This document shows positions 23,045-31,216 of a stretch of DNA of 64,000 nt, piece after piece. The notes under the pieces are model-generated. The model ran no database searches, was not told the origin of the DNA, and saw nothing but the letters and a program-made list of their open reading frames with translations. Position 1 is the first letter of the stretch, and the number at the start of each line of letters is the position of its first letter. The stretch covers positions 372,001 to 436,000 of the forward strand of contig NZ_JAMZFT010000001.1 of assembly GCF_024158125.1 (NCBI RefSeq), given 5' to 3'. This stretch comes from Futiania mangrovi (GTDB lineage: Bacteria > Pseudomonadota > Alphaproteobacteria > Futianiales > Futianiaceae). The translations under genes were made by a program, and so were the position numbers.

Positions 23045-24807
23045 GGGACCTTGCGCGCCACATGGAAGCCGTCGCCCGCCATCTCCTCGGGGAGCCGAAT
23101 GCGCGCCTGTCGAGCAAGACCGAGCTGCGCTACGGCACCCACGGGAGCCTGAGCGTCGACCTGAAGAAGGGCACCTACTACGACAACGAGGCGGGCAAAG
23201 GCGGCGGCGTGCTGCACCTCATCGGCCGCGAGACCGGCCATCGCAACGGCGCGGCCTTCGATTGGCTGCGCAACGAACTGGGCATCGAGATCGGCGAGAC
23301 GGAGCAACAGAGCCGCATCGTTGCCGAGTACGACTACCGCGCCGCCGACGGCGACCTCCTGTTTCAGGTGGTACGGTTCGAGCCGAAGGCCTTCCTTCAG
23401 CGCAGGCCGGCCGGCGGGGGCGGCTGGATCTGGAACTTGAAAGGCATCGACCTTGTGCCGTACCGCCTTCCCCAGATCCTCGAGGGCGGCGACCGGACCA
23501 TCTACATCGCCGAGGGCGAGAAGGACGTTCACGCGCTCGAAGGGCTCGGCCTGCTGGCGACATGCAATCCGGGCGGTGCGGGCAAATGGCGGGAAGGATT
23601 CTCGCAATACCTGGCCGGCGCCGACGTCGTCATCCTGCCGGACAATGACGAGGCCGGGCGCGATCACGCGGAGAAGGTGGCCGCATCGCTCCGGGGCAAG
23701 GCTGCCCGCGTCCGCATCGTGCATCTGCCGGGGCTGCAGGAGAAGGGCGATGCCGCCGACTGGATCGCGGCGGGCGGGACGGCCGAAGAACTGGACCGGC
23801 TGGCCGAGGCAGAGGCAGAGGCAGAGGGGCCCCGCGTGCGGTTCCAACTGCTGACCATCGACCGCCTCGGCCTCAGCACCGCGCCCGACTACACCATGAA
23901 AGGCATGCTGCCGCGCGAGGGCATGGCGGTTTTCTGGGGGCATCACTCGACGGGCAAGTCGTTCCTTCAGCTCGACATGGCGATGAGTATCGCACGGGGC
24001 GCCGAGTGGCGCGGACATCGTGTCCGGCAGGGCGCTGTCGTCTACATCGCCGGAGAAGGGCAGCACGGCTTCCGGCGGCGGATCGAAGCCTACCGCCGCA
24101 TGCGGATGGCGCACGATGAGACCGCCCCGCCCTTCTACCTGATGCCCGAACCGCTCGACCTGATCGATGCGCACGGCCAGCTGATCGCCGACATCCGCGC
24201 CCAGGGCGTCACGCCCGCGGTGGTGGTGCTCGACACCCTCAACCGGACCCTGCGCGGCTCGGAGAACAAGCCCGAGGACATGGCCGCCTACATCGCGGCG
24301 TCGGATGCAATCCGCGACACCTTCGGATGCCTCGTCTCGATTGTGCATCACTGCGGCGTTGATGGTGACAGGCCGCGCGGACACACGAGCCTCAGCGCAG
24401 CTGCCGACGCCATCTTCGCCGTCAAGGATCACGGCAAGGTGAAGGCGCTCACTGCAGAGAAGCAGAAGGACGGCCCGATTGGCGAGGCGATGCACTTCCG
24501 CCTCGATGAGGTCGACCTGGGCGAAGACGACGAAGGCGACCCGATCAGCTCATGTGTCGTCGAACACGTCGAGACGCAGGCCGAAACCTTCACCGGCCCG
24601 AAGCTCACCCGCAACCAGGACACCATGCTGATGATCCTCGACGGCGCGGGGCCGGGCGGCTTGAGCACCGAGGAATGGAATGGACGCGCCCGCATCGCCG
24701 GACTGGCGGCAAAGCGCGCGGCCGATCTGTGGGACCTGCGCAATGCCCTGAAGGACAAGAGCCTCGTCTACTGCTCGGGAGATCTCTGGCATGTGCGTCG
24801 GGACTGA
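23041..24807 (+). CDS. Toprim primase / RepA-like AAA helicase fusion
   Basis: Protein of 588 residues. A zinc-finger-less N-terminal primase-like region (TYYDNEAGKGGGVLHLIG) is followed by a Toprim domain with IYIAEGEKDVHALEGLGLLA (catalytic Glu) and VVILPDNDEAGRDHAEKVA (DxD). A RecA-like ATPase of RepA/AAA_25 type follows (Walker A GHHSTGKSF at about residue 300; Walker B region VVVLDTLN). A short C-terminal winged helix ends it. It should prime and unwind the element's own origin, probably the repeat region just downstream. It ends the alpA operon. Confidence 0.9.
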   Translation: MRDLARHMEAVARHLLGEPNARLSSKTELRYGTHGSLSVDLKKGTYYDNEAGKGGGVLHLIGRETGHRNGAAFDWLRNELGIEIGETEQQSRIVAEYDYRAADGDLLFQVVRFEPKAFLQRRPAGGGGWIWNLKGIDLVPYRLPQILEGGDRTIYIAEGEKDVHALEGLGLLATCNPGGAGKWREGFSQYLAGADVVILPDNDEAGRDHAEKVAASLRGKAARVRIVHLPGLQEKGDAADWIAAGGTAEELDRLAEAEAEAEGPRVRFQLLTIDRLGLSTAPDYTMKGMLPREGMAVFWGHHSTGKSFLQLDMAMSIARGAEWRGHRVRQGAVVYIAGEGQHGFRRRIEAYRRMRMAHDETAPPFYLMPEPLDLIDAHGQLIADIRAQGVTPAVVVLDTLNRTLRGSENKPEDMAAYIAASDAIRDTFGCLVSIVHHCGVDGDRPRGHTSLSAAADAIFAVKDHGKVKALTAEKQKDGPIGEAMHFRLDEVDLGEDDEGDPISSCVVEHVETQAETFTGPKLTRNQDTMLMILDGAGPGGLSTEEWNGRARIAGLAAKRAADLWDLRNALKDKSLVYCSGDLWHVRRD

Positions 24808-25390
24808 CGTCCGCCGGGAAGTGTACGGAGGTACGGGTCCTAAAGGACCCCGTACCGTACATCCGTATCCCTCACAGGGCGTATCCGTATCGTATCCGTA
24901 CCGTACATCCGTATCCCTTAGCAGGCAGATGCAAGGCCGGACTGGGGGGAGGGACCCAGCCCCCTTCCGTGTTCGATGCTCCTAGGGCAAACTGCACGCG
25001 CCGCGCCCCCATGGGGGGGAGGGCGGCGAAAAAGTCTGGAGGGGCAGAAGGCGGAACCGCGCCCCCCCCCGTGTTTTTTTCTGACCGCGAAATTAGGGAG
25101 GGGGTCTGAGGAGGTGCGCAGTCGACTTCATTCATGCTCCAGGATCGGATTCTTGCTGCATTTCAGACTGGTTGGCTTTCTTTCCCAAAAACTTGAATAT
25201 TTTTGAAGTTAACCTGTCTGAATTTTGCTTAATGTTCATTGCGGCGATCGAGTGGTTTTTATGCTAGTGGCGTCATCTGGGAAGAACGTGCCAAGTGCGC
25301 ACAAGCGTATTAATGATTCTTCGAGAGCATACTGTTCAAGCTACCGAAAACACGCCCTGACCGAAAACCCTGCCCGAGCAGATCGCCGCG
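24808..25390. other. Putative replication origin: hairpin, iterons and AT-rich tract
   Basis: Gene-free region after the primase. It starts with an imperfect hairpin (24823-24860; gtacgggtcc / ggaccccgtac around taaa). Two copies of a 22-base unit built on cgtaccgtac and atccgtatccct follow at 24851-24872 and 24897-24918, with extra gtatccgta units between them. Then come C/G homopolymer tracts (24940-25075) and an AT-rich stretch (about 25140-25350). Iterons plus an AT-rich tract beside a primase-helicase gene is the layout of plasmid and satellite origins. Confidence 0.5.
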
Positions 25391-25546
25391 GTGCGCCACA
25401 CACTCACCGACATGGGAACGGCTACGCCGGAGCAGATCGCCCGCCGTTTCCTCCGCGCCCGCACGACCGCCGTGCAGTCGCTGCTCGAAAGCCTCGCGGC
25501 ACTCGGGCAGGCCGAGGTGCAGGAGGACGGCCGCTACGCCGCGTGA
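25391..25546 (+). CDS. Small winged-helix-type protein or fragment, 51 aa
   Basis: The frame VRHTLTDMGTATPEQIARRF then LRARTTAVQSLLESLAALGQ then AEVQEDGRYAA is a typical HTH/wing of small replicon proteins. The start is uncertain: GTG 25391 or ATG 25412, with no clear ribosome-binding site. The upstream DNA changes composition abruptly, so this may be the 3' remnant of a longer gene. Four bases separate it from the following ATG. Confidence 0.4.
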   Translation: MRHTLTDMGTATPEQIARRFLRARTTAVQSLLESLAALGQAEVQEDGRYAA

Positions 25547-25561
25547 GGAATGGAGGCGCAG

Positions 25562-26233
25562 ATGATCGACGAGATCGCACGCAACATCGACCCGAGGCTC
25601 AACAACGTGAATGGCCGCGTTTTCTATTCGGGCCGCGCGGCCTTCGAAGGCCAGGGCCGGGTCTATGTGCTGGGGTACAACCCCGGCGGCGCCCCGGACG
25701 AACACGAAGGAGAGACGATTTCCGCTCACACACGCTACGTGCTGGATGAAACGCCTGCGTGCTGGTCCGCCTATTGCAACGATAGCTGGATGGGGAAGGC
25801 GCCCGGGCAAAAGCCCCTCCAGAGGCGAGTGCGGCATTTGCTGAATGCGCTGGGCCTCGACCCGCGAGAGACACCCAGCAGCAATCTGATCTTCAAGCGG
25901 TCGTCAAACAGTTCGGCCTTCACAACGGCTGAGAAGAAGGAATTGGCGGAGGCCTGCTGGCCTGTGCACGATGCAGTCCTGCGCCTGCTGGCCCCTTCGG
26001 CAATCATCTGCCTCGGCCATGAAGCCGGAGACCAAGTACGCCGCCGCGTCGGTGCGACCCAGAAACTCGACACCTTTACCGAGCGCAACGGCCGTGAATG
26101 GAGCAGCCATGCCTATAAAGCTCCAAGTGGTTTGCTGGTGTTCTCGCTCACTCATCCAGGCCGCGCGGACTGGACCGCTGCCCCATCCGACCCCTCCCCC
26201 TTCGTCCGGGATATGCTGCGACAGACAGCCTGA
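25562..26233 (+). CDS. Uracil-DNA glycosylase-superfamily-like protein
   Basis: Protein of 223 residues. The pattern GRVYVLGYNPGGAPD (about residue 32-46), a middle strand PSAIICLGHEAGDQVRRRV, and C-terminal LVFSLTHPGRADW (about residue 192-204) corresponds to the UDG-like fold (GxNPG near the N-terminus, HPS/HPG near the C-terminus). The ATG at 25562 is chosen for its GGAGG five bases upstream; the ATG at 25550 is too close to its GAGG. It may excise damaged or modified bases, or act in defence; neither is shown. It is followed by the Mrr-like gene. Confidence 0.65.
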   Translation: MIDEIARNIDPRLNNVNGRVFYSGRAAFEGQGRVYVLGYNPGGAPDEHEGETISAHTRYVLDETPACWSAYCNDSWMGKAPGQKPLQRRVRHLLNALGLDPRETPSSNLIFKRSSNSSAFTTAEKKELAEACWPVHDAVLRLLAPSAIICLGHEAGDQVRRRVGATQKLDTFTERNGREWSSHAYKAPSGLLVFSLTHPGRADWTAAPSDPSPFVRDMLRQTA

Positions 26234-26280
26234 CGGGCGGGAATGATGCAGAACTCAACCGTGGCCAAGGAGTGCGCCGA

Positions 26281-27279
26281 ATGACGATGTGGATGGTCCG
26301 CGCGGAAGTGGGCGGCAGGCTCTTTCAGGCCTTTGTCGAGCGCAGCCTCGTTGCCGTTGGCGGTGCGGAATTCGGGGACTTGAGTACGCTCACGACGCGC
26401 GAGCAAGTGCTTGCCCGCGTGAAGGCCCACCGGCCGGAGTGGAAGCCCCAAACCCAGATCGTTTCGGCGGGTGTGCTGTTCCGCATGCTGCGCCAGATCG
26501 AGGAAGGCGACCGCGTCGTCACCTACGACCCACAGCGCCGGGTCTACCGGATCGGTATCATCGCCGGCCCCTACCGCCACGACATGAACTTCGACGGGGA
26601 GCACCCGGCCGTCCGCCCGGTGCGCTGGGAGAGCCAGGAAATCCCACGCGACACGCTATCGACCAGTACAAAGAACTCACTGGGCTCGACGCTGGCGGTG
26701 TTTCGCGTGCCCGACGATGCCGCGGCAGACGTCCTTCGCGCGCTGCGGAACGAGCCGGAGGCAGCAGCCAACGTCGCGGAGACGGAGGAAGTCGAAGAGC
26801 AGTTCCTGCTTCACGACATCGAAGAGCGCAGCGTCGAGTTCATCAAGGACCGAATCGTCCGGCTGGACTGGAACGAGATGCAGGAGCTTGTGGCGGGCTT
26901 GCTACGCGCGATGGGCTACAAGACCCGCGTGTCGCCCAACGGCCCGGATCGAGGCAAGGACATCGTTGCCTCGCCCGATGGTTTCGGCTTCGAGGACCCG
27001 CGTATCGTCGTCGAAGTGAAGCACCGGCCTGGCACCCAGATGGGGGCCCCGCAAATCCGCGGCTTCCTGGGCGGCCGGCATCCCGGCGACAAGGGCCTTT
27101 ACGTCAGCACCGGCGGCTTCTCCAAGGACGCCCAATACGAGGCCGAGCGGGCAAACATCCCGATCACGCTCATGGACCTGGACGAGCTCGTGAAGGCGAT
27201 CCTCGACAACTACGACGCAATGGACACCGAAACCCAGCGGCTCGTCCCACTCAAGCGGATCTTCTGGCCGGTAGCGTGA
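26281..27279 (+). CDS. Mrr-like restriction endonuclease
   Basis: Protein of 332 residues. The C-terminal Mrr_cat PD-(D/E)xK domain shows LDWNEMQELVAGLLRAMGY, GPDRGKDIV (D223, D227) and VVEVKHR (E245, K247), followed by GAPQIRGFLGG, the usual signature of type IV Mrr enzymes that cut methylated DNA. The N-terminal part (about 1-110) is a small beta-rich module that may read DNA (YDPQRRVYRIGIIAGPYRHD). The ATG at 26281 has AAGGAG eight bases upstream. As this island also encodes two DNA methylases, its specificity must tolerate their marks. Confidence 0.85.
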   Translation: MTMWMVRAEVGGRLFQAFVERSLVAVGGAEFGDLSTLTTREQVLARVKAHRPEWKPQTQIVSAGVLFRMLRQIEEGDRVVTYDPQRRVYRIGIIAGPYRHDMNFDGEHPAVRPVRWESQEIPRDTLSTSTKNSLGSTLAVFRVPDDAAADVLRALRNEPEAAANVAETEEVEEQFLLHDIEERSVEFIKDRIVRLDWNEMQELVAGLLRAMGYKTRVSPNGPDRGKDIVASPDGFGFEDPRIVVEVKHRPGTQMGAPQIRGFLGGRHPGDKGLYVSTGGFSKDAQYEAERANIPITLMDLDELVKAILDNYDAMDTETQRLVPLKRIFWPVA

Positions 27280-27442
27280 AGGGGCTTGGGGTGCGCCATT
27301 CCGGCTTAAAGGCCGGCTCTATGGGGTGGTACTTGTGACTCGGTAGATACTGTTTGGATGGACCACCTCCTCGATGAGGGCTAGCCTTGTTGCTGCCTGG
27401 GAGCGAAAATGGTCATATGGCGAGAAAATAGGATAACCCGTG

Positions 27443-28534
27443 ATGTCTCAGGAAGCAGACGAATTAGAAGAGCTAAACGATCCAGAATTTACCGAGGACG
27501 ATACGTCGGAGACACCCCCGAGCGATATTGTAGCGTACAATGAACTTCGCTCGTGTGCTGACTTGGCGCGAATGACAGAAGACGGGACCATTGAGCTGCA
27601 GCCGGACTTTCAAAGAGACGTTGTTTGGAATTCCGCCGAGCAATCGCGATTTATCGATTCCTTGGTAAAGCAGCTTCCGATTCCAAGTATGTGTTTTGCT
27701 CTGGATCACACTAAAGATACATGGATCGTAATTGACGGTCTTCAGAGAATGACTTCGATCGTTAATTTCCTCACGGGTGGAGACTGGCGACTATCGCGCC
27801 TAGATGACATTGACGCCCGCCTTTCCGGCAAGCTCGCTGCTTCATTCAAGACGGGTAAAGGCGAAGAGAAGCGAATTTACGATCGGGTCCAAAATAAGAC
27901 GCTGCCCATTACGGTGCTTCGATGCGAATTTTCGAAGCGATCTCACATGGAGTACCTGTTTACGGTTTTTCACAGGCTGAATTCGGGTGGTGCAAAGCTG
28001 AACAACCAGGAAATACGGAATTGTATCTTTAGTGGACCGTTCAACAATCTCTTGCGAGACCTTGATCAACTTGAGAGTTGGCGAAGGTTTAATCAAATGC
28101 AACCGGGTAAAAATTACCGCTTTGTAAAGCAAGAGGTAATACTAAGGATATTTGCGTTTGCAGAGGAGCTGAGCAGTTACTCGGGCCAGATTGGCAAGTT
28201 TTTAAACGACTATATGCACCCTCGGCGACACCTGAGGGCTGAAGAAATCGAAACAAAGCGCCAGCTCTTTACACAAACCTGCGATGCCATCGATAGGATC
28301 TATCCCGACGGCCCCGGTGACCGCTTCCCGACTGCTGTAACGGAGGCCCTATTTGTCGGTGTGATGAAAAACATTGATCACGTGGCGGCCCTGTCAGGCG
28401 ATGAGTTGGCGGCACGCTTCGCCGAGCTAAGGGCCTCTAAGCCTTTCAGTGAAGAGGATCTATCTGAGGGGCTTTCGAAAAGGGACAAGGTCACCCGGCG
28501 CATCGAAAAGGCGGTTGATATTTTCGCGCCATGA
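27443..28534 (+). CDS. DUF262 (ParB/Srx-fold, GmrSD_N-like) protein
   Basis: Protein of 363 residues. The N-terminal DUF262 domain shows PDFQRDVVWNSAEQSRFIDS (about residues 54-73), LPIPSMCF and WIVIDGLQRMTSI (D98-M103; the DGxQR motif), then YLFTVFHRLNSGGAKLNNQE. There is no recognisable C-terminal HNH (DUF1524), so it is the short form. ATG 27443 follows GTG 27440; a weak AGGATAACCC precedes it. It overlaps the HEPN gene by four bases (ATGA), so both proteins are made together. The family occurs in restriction of modified DNA and in toxin-antitoxin-like pairs. Confidence 0.85.
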   Translation: MSQEADELEELNDPEFTEDDTSETPPSDIVAYNELRSCADLARMTEDGTIELQPDFQRDVVWNSAEQSRFIDSLVKQLPIPSMCFALDHTKDTWIVIDGLQRMTSIVNFLTGGDWRLSRLDDIDARLSGKLAASFKTGKGEEKRIYDRVQNKTLPITVLRCEFSKRSHMEYLFTVFHRLNSGGAKLNNQEIRNCIFSGPFNNLLRDLDQLESWRRFNQMQPGKNYRFVKQEVILRIFAFAEELSSYSGQIGKFLNDYMHPRRHLRAEEIETKRQLFTQTCDAIDRIYPDGPGDRFPTAVTEALFVGVMKNIDHVAALSGDELAARFAELRASKPFSEEDLSEGLSKRDKVTRRIEKAVDIFAP

Positions 28535-29031
28535 TTTCCTATTCCTATATAGAGCGGAATTTAAAGTCCTTGGACCTCCGTTATCGTAATAGCAGGAGTA
28601 TACAGGATGCAAATTTTGCAAGTAAATTAGCAATCTTAGAACTCTGCGGGTGGATTGAAGAGTCGATGGATGATTGTATATTAAGGGCGAGCGTTAGATC
28701 TCTTAATGATTATAATAATAGGAAATATTTGGTGAATAAACTAAATAAAATATATGGATTCGATTATGAAAATCATTTTAAATCAATGATAGTGCAGATC
28801 GTTGGAATAATTGGTTATGAGAAGCTTTCAAAGATGGTTTCAACGCCTGTGCGCGTAAAATTTGTCGAAGAGTTAAAAAATTTGAAGCGTAAAAGAGATT
28901 CGTTGGCGCATACCTATACAAGAGGCGTGACCAATCATTATGATGCGCCTTCGATAACGATTGGTCGATATTCTGATCTGAAGGCAGGGCTTGGTGAATA
29001 TGATTCCGCGCTACGAAGATACTGTCGCTAG
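28531..29031 (+). CDS. HEPN-domain protein (putative ribonuclease), AT-rich
   Basis: All-helical protein of 166 residues with an R-x4-H motif RDSLAH (R122-H127) at the expected place in the last third of a HEPN domain, preceded by a helix KFVEELKNLKRK. The motif matches the RiboL-PSP and MAE_28990/MAE_18760 groups of HEPN nucleases. Strongly AT-rich compared with all neighbours, so recently acquired. It is coupled to the DUF262 gene (ATGA overlap). It could be the toxic effector and DUF262 the sensor or control part. The activity is inferred from the motif only. Confidence 0.7.
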   Translation: MISYSYIERNLKSLDLRYRNSRSIQDANFASKLAILELCGWIEESMDDCILRASVRSLNDYNNRKYLVNKLNKIYGFDYENHFKSMIVQIVGIIGYEKLSKMVSTPVRVKFVEELKNLKRKRDSLAHTYTRGVTNHYDAPSITIGRYSDLKAGLGEYDSALRRYCR

Positions 29032-29396
29032 AATTCTACCCATAGCGCCAAAGGTTTCCGAGGTGTGGCGATCAGCTATCCATCATTGAATCTGGTGGGC
29101 AACATCAGTTGGTCGCAAAACTGAAGCGCCTGCAGTCATAAGGGGGGTGTGTGTGGGGTGGGCTCCCGGTGGGCTAGTGCGCCGTGCGCCGGAGATGCCC
29201 ATTACACCATGCTTCCCCTTCCGGCTATTAAGCGTCCCCTCACTAATCCGGCGGCTTTTCTCAGGGGAGCGCACTTAGCATGGCCCTCGTAGCCGCGCAG
29301 CGCCTCGGTTGCTAAGATTTCTCTTAATGGCCTGATCTGAGCGCCGTTTGGTCCCTCATCTGAATGGGGAGTCCGTCAACCCAGAGGAGACGGACG
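29032..29396. other. Gene-free stretch before the IS remnant
   Basis: No convincing gene on either strand. The composition returns from AT-rich to GC-rich near 29060. Parts from about 29345 look like the left end of the decayed IS element (leader before orfA). Confidence 0.4.
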
Positions 29397-29780
29397 ATGC
29401 GCAAGAGCAGGTTCACCGAGGAGCATATAATCGTGATCTCTGCGGATCAGGAGTGTGGCCTGGCGGCAGCAGAGGTTTGACGCCGGCACGGGATCCACCA
29501 GACGGGGTTTTTCAAGTGGAAGAGGAAGTTCGGCGAGATGGATGTGTCGCACGCGCGGCAACTAAAATGCTGGAAGCTGAGAACACCCGGCTGAAGACGC
29601 TACCGGCCGACCAGATGCTGGACGATGTTGTCTTGACAAATCTGCTAGGGAAGTCCTGACGACGCCCCTGGAACGAGGGACGGCAGCTCTGCGGGCGATG
29701 TCAGCGCACGACATTTCCAAGCGCCGGGCCCGCGGGCTCCTCGGCGTCGATCCGAATACCGTCAGACGCGAGCGCGTGTC
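29397..29780 (+). pseudogene. IS3-family (IS407-like) transposase remnant, orfA and start of orfB
   Basis: The frame from ATG 29397 reads MRKSRFTEEHIIVISADQEC then GLAAAEV, an IS407-type OrfA, but TGA at 29478-29480 replaces a Cys codon. RRHGIHQTGFFKWKRKFGEM follows in frame. A one-base deletion near 29564 then shifts the frame to MLEAENTRLKTLPADQMLDD, with a stop at 29657-29659. Downstream, TTPLERGTAALRAMSAHDIS and KRRARGLLGVDPNTVRRER match the start of OrfB, which is then lost. A decayed fragment, not mobile. Confidence 0.8.
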
Positions 29781-29861
29781 GGGCAACGCTCAATTCGTCC
29801 CTTGCACCACCGGGGCCGGCCACACATGACAACACCCTTGCAAGTGTGTCAGGTATGGAGC

Positions 29862-30278
29862 TCATTCGGGTGCGAGAAAGCTTTGCAGGCAGCTTTCAAG
29901 TAAGCACTGGTCTCGTGTCTCGCACTCCCAAACGACCAAAACCCGCCATCCGGCTTCAGCCAACGCCTTTTGTGCGGCGGCGTCGCGCTCGACGTTCCGC
30001 TTGAGTTTCGGTCCCCAGTAGGCAGTGTTCGACTTCGGTACTCGACCGTCGAGGCAGGCAGCCTTATCGTGCTGGTGCCAGAAGCACCCGTGGACGAAGA
30101 TCGCGGCACGCCGTGGACCGAACACGAGGTCGGGTTTGCCGGGGAGGTCCTTTCGATGGAGGCGATACCGGTAGCCAAGACGGTGAACAAGACGGCGAAC
30201 CACCATCTCGGGTTTCATGTCTTTGCTGCGGATGCGGCGCATATTCTCGCTTCGCCGCTGCGGCGATAGCTTGTCCAT
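29862..30278 (-). CDS. vsr: Very short patch repair endonuclease Vsr
   Basis: 138 residues, normal Vsr length. Conserved features are SENMRRIRSKDMKPE, LPGKPDLVF (catalytic Asp50) and FVHGCFWHQH (63-70), then WECE near the C-terminus. It nicks beside T of T:G mismatches that arise from deaminated 5-methylcytosine and so protects the sites of the neighbouring C5 methylase. It overlaps no gene but lies one base from the NaeI-like gene, on the same strand. Order Dcm, nuclease, Vsr is the standard cassette. Confidence 0.95.
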   Translation of the reverse strand: MDKLSPQRRSENMRRIRSKDMKPEMVVRRLVHRLGYRYRLHRKDLPGKPDLVFGPRRAAIFVHGCFWHQHDKAACLDGRVPKSNTAYWGPKLKRNVERDAAAQKALAEAGWRVLVVWECETRDQCLLESCLQSFLAPE

Positions 30279-30279
30279 T

Positions 30280-31158
30280 CTAAATCGGTCGCCCGTACTT
30301 TTCCGCTAGGTCCTTTTCGGCCTGTGTCGAGGGCCTGAAGGGAACAAAGTCAGCAATAGGTAACCCGAGCGCAGTCATGAGCTTGCGATCATATTCCTTC
30401 GACAGAATCAGAATGCCTTCATTTCTTAAAATGTCGCGAGTTCCCCTGCCACCATCCGCTCTGACCCGTCGCATGAAGTCCTTCTGCTGCCCGACGCCCT
30501 GGACCGCCTCACGAGTGACCGGCATATTCAGTGTTGCCCGAAAGAGACGCTTCATGCGTTCATTTCCATGCTTTCCAGCGAAGATATGATCTACCTCATC
30601 ATCGCTAAGGCTGCGCCAGAAGTTGGGGGGATACGGTAACTGTTTGAATATCCATAGTATGTTTTCCCAAGCTTCGGCCCTAAGGCTGGTCTTCTTGTCC
30701 TTGTTCTGTCCTTGGCGCAGGTATTCGGGGCGGGCGATGACGAGGCCGAGGTAGCAAAGGGCGGTCTTTTCATCTGCTGCACTTAGGATACAGGGATGGC
30801 CGATTGCCTCAGTTGGGATCATCCATCCACTGCTCATAGTGTGCTTGATGTCCACGTCATGACCGCAAAGAACGGTATCCAACCGGCCGCGCGGCAGGTT
30901 CAACTCTGCCCGCAACATAATCTCAACAAGCGTGCCGATGTAAGTGCGCTCGACCTTCTCAAGTTGCGCATAGCTCCGGCGTCGCGTTGTGGCGGTCTTG
31001 ATTACCCAATCAATTTCCCGGCGAAGCATCGCTGGAATCCGGGACTCCAAACCGTCAGGTCCACCCGCTCGCTCCTGAATGTCTTTGAGAATCTTGTCGA
31101 GAACCACGAAATCAGGGTGACCGGGGGCGACGATGCTCGCTGGGATCTTTTTCTTCAT
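30280..31158 (-). CDS. NaeI-like type II restriction endonuclease
   Basis: 292 residues with the catalytic set of the NaeI family: E79, D94, D103 and K105 in LVEIMLRAEL...RGRLDTVLCGHDVDIKH, with the same D-9-D-2-K spacing as NaeI (E70, D86, D95, K97). The following GWMIPTEAIGHPCILSAADE is also family-like. The start ATG 31158 follows GGAG; a TTG at 31167 would add three residues. NaeI recognises GCCGGC; the specificity here is inferred from the family only. It works with the Dcm-type methylase immediately upstream. Confidence 0.85.
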   Translation of the reverse strand: MKKKIPASIVAPGHPDFVVLDKILKDIQERAGGPDGLESRIPAMLRREIDWVIKTATTRRRSYAQLEKVERTYIGTLVEIMLRAELNLPRGRLDTVLCGHDVDIKHTMSSGWMIPTEAIGHPCILSAADEKTALCYLGLVIARPEYLRQGQNKDKKTSLRAEAWENILWIFKQLPYPPNFWRSLSDDEVDHIFAGKHGNERMKRLFRATLNMPVTREAVQGVGQQKDFMRRVRADGGRGTRDILRNEGILILSKEYDRKLMTALGLPIADFVPFRPSTQAEKDLAEKYGRPI

Positions 31159-31216
31159 GAACTCCAACCCTTTCGGGCCGGAGTCTTCTCACGCGGTTCG
31201 CGACGAGTCCACTAGC

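Noticed and set aside
25225-25749. 174-codon plus-strand frame
   Set aside because: Runs across the AT-rich origin region and out of frame into the UDG-like gene; Arg-rich shadow after codon 40.
29397-29780. Active insertion sequence
   Set aside because: Internal stop, frameshift and missing most of orfB; no complete ends seen.
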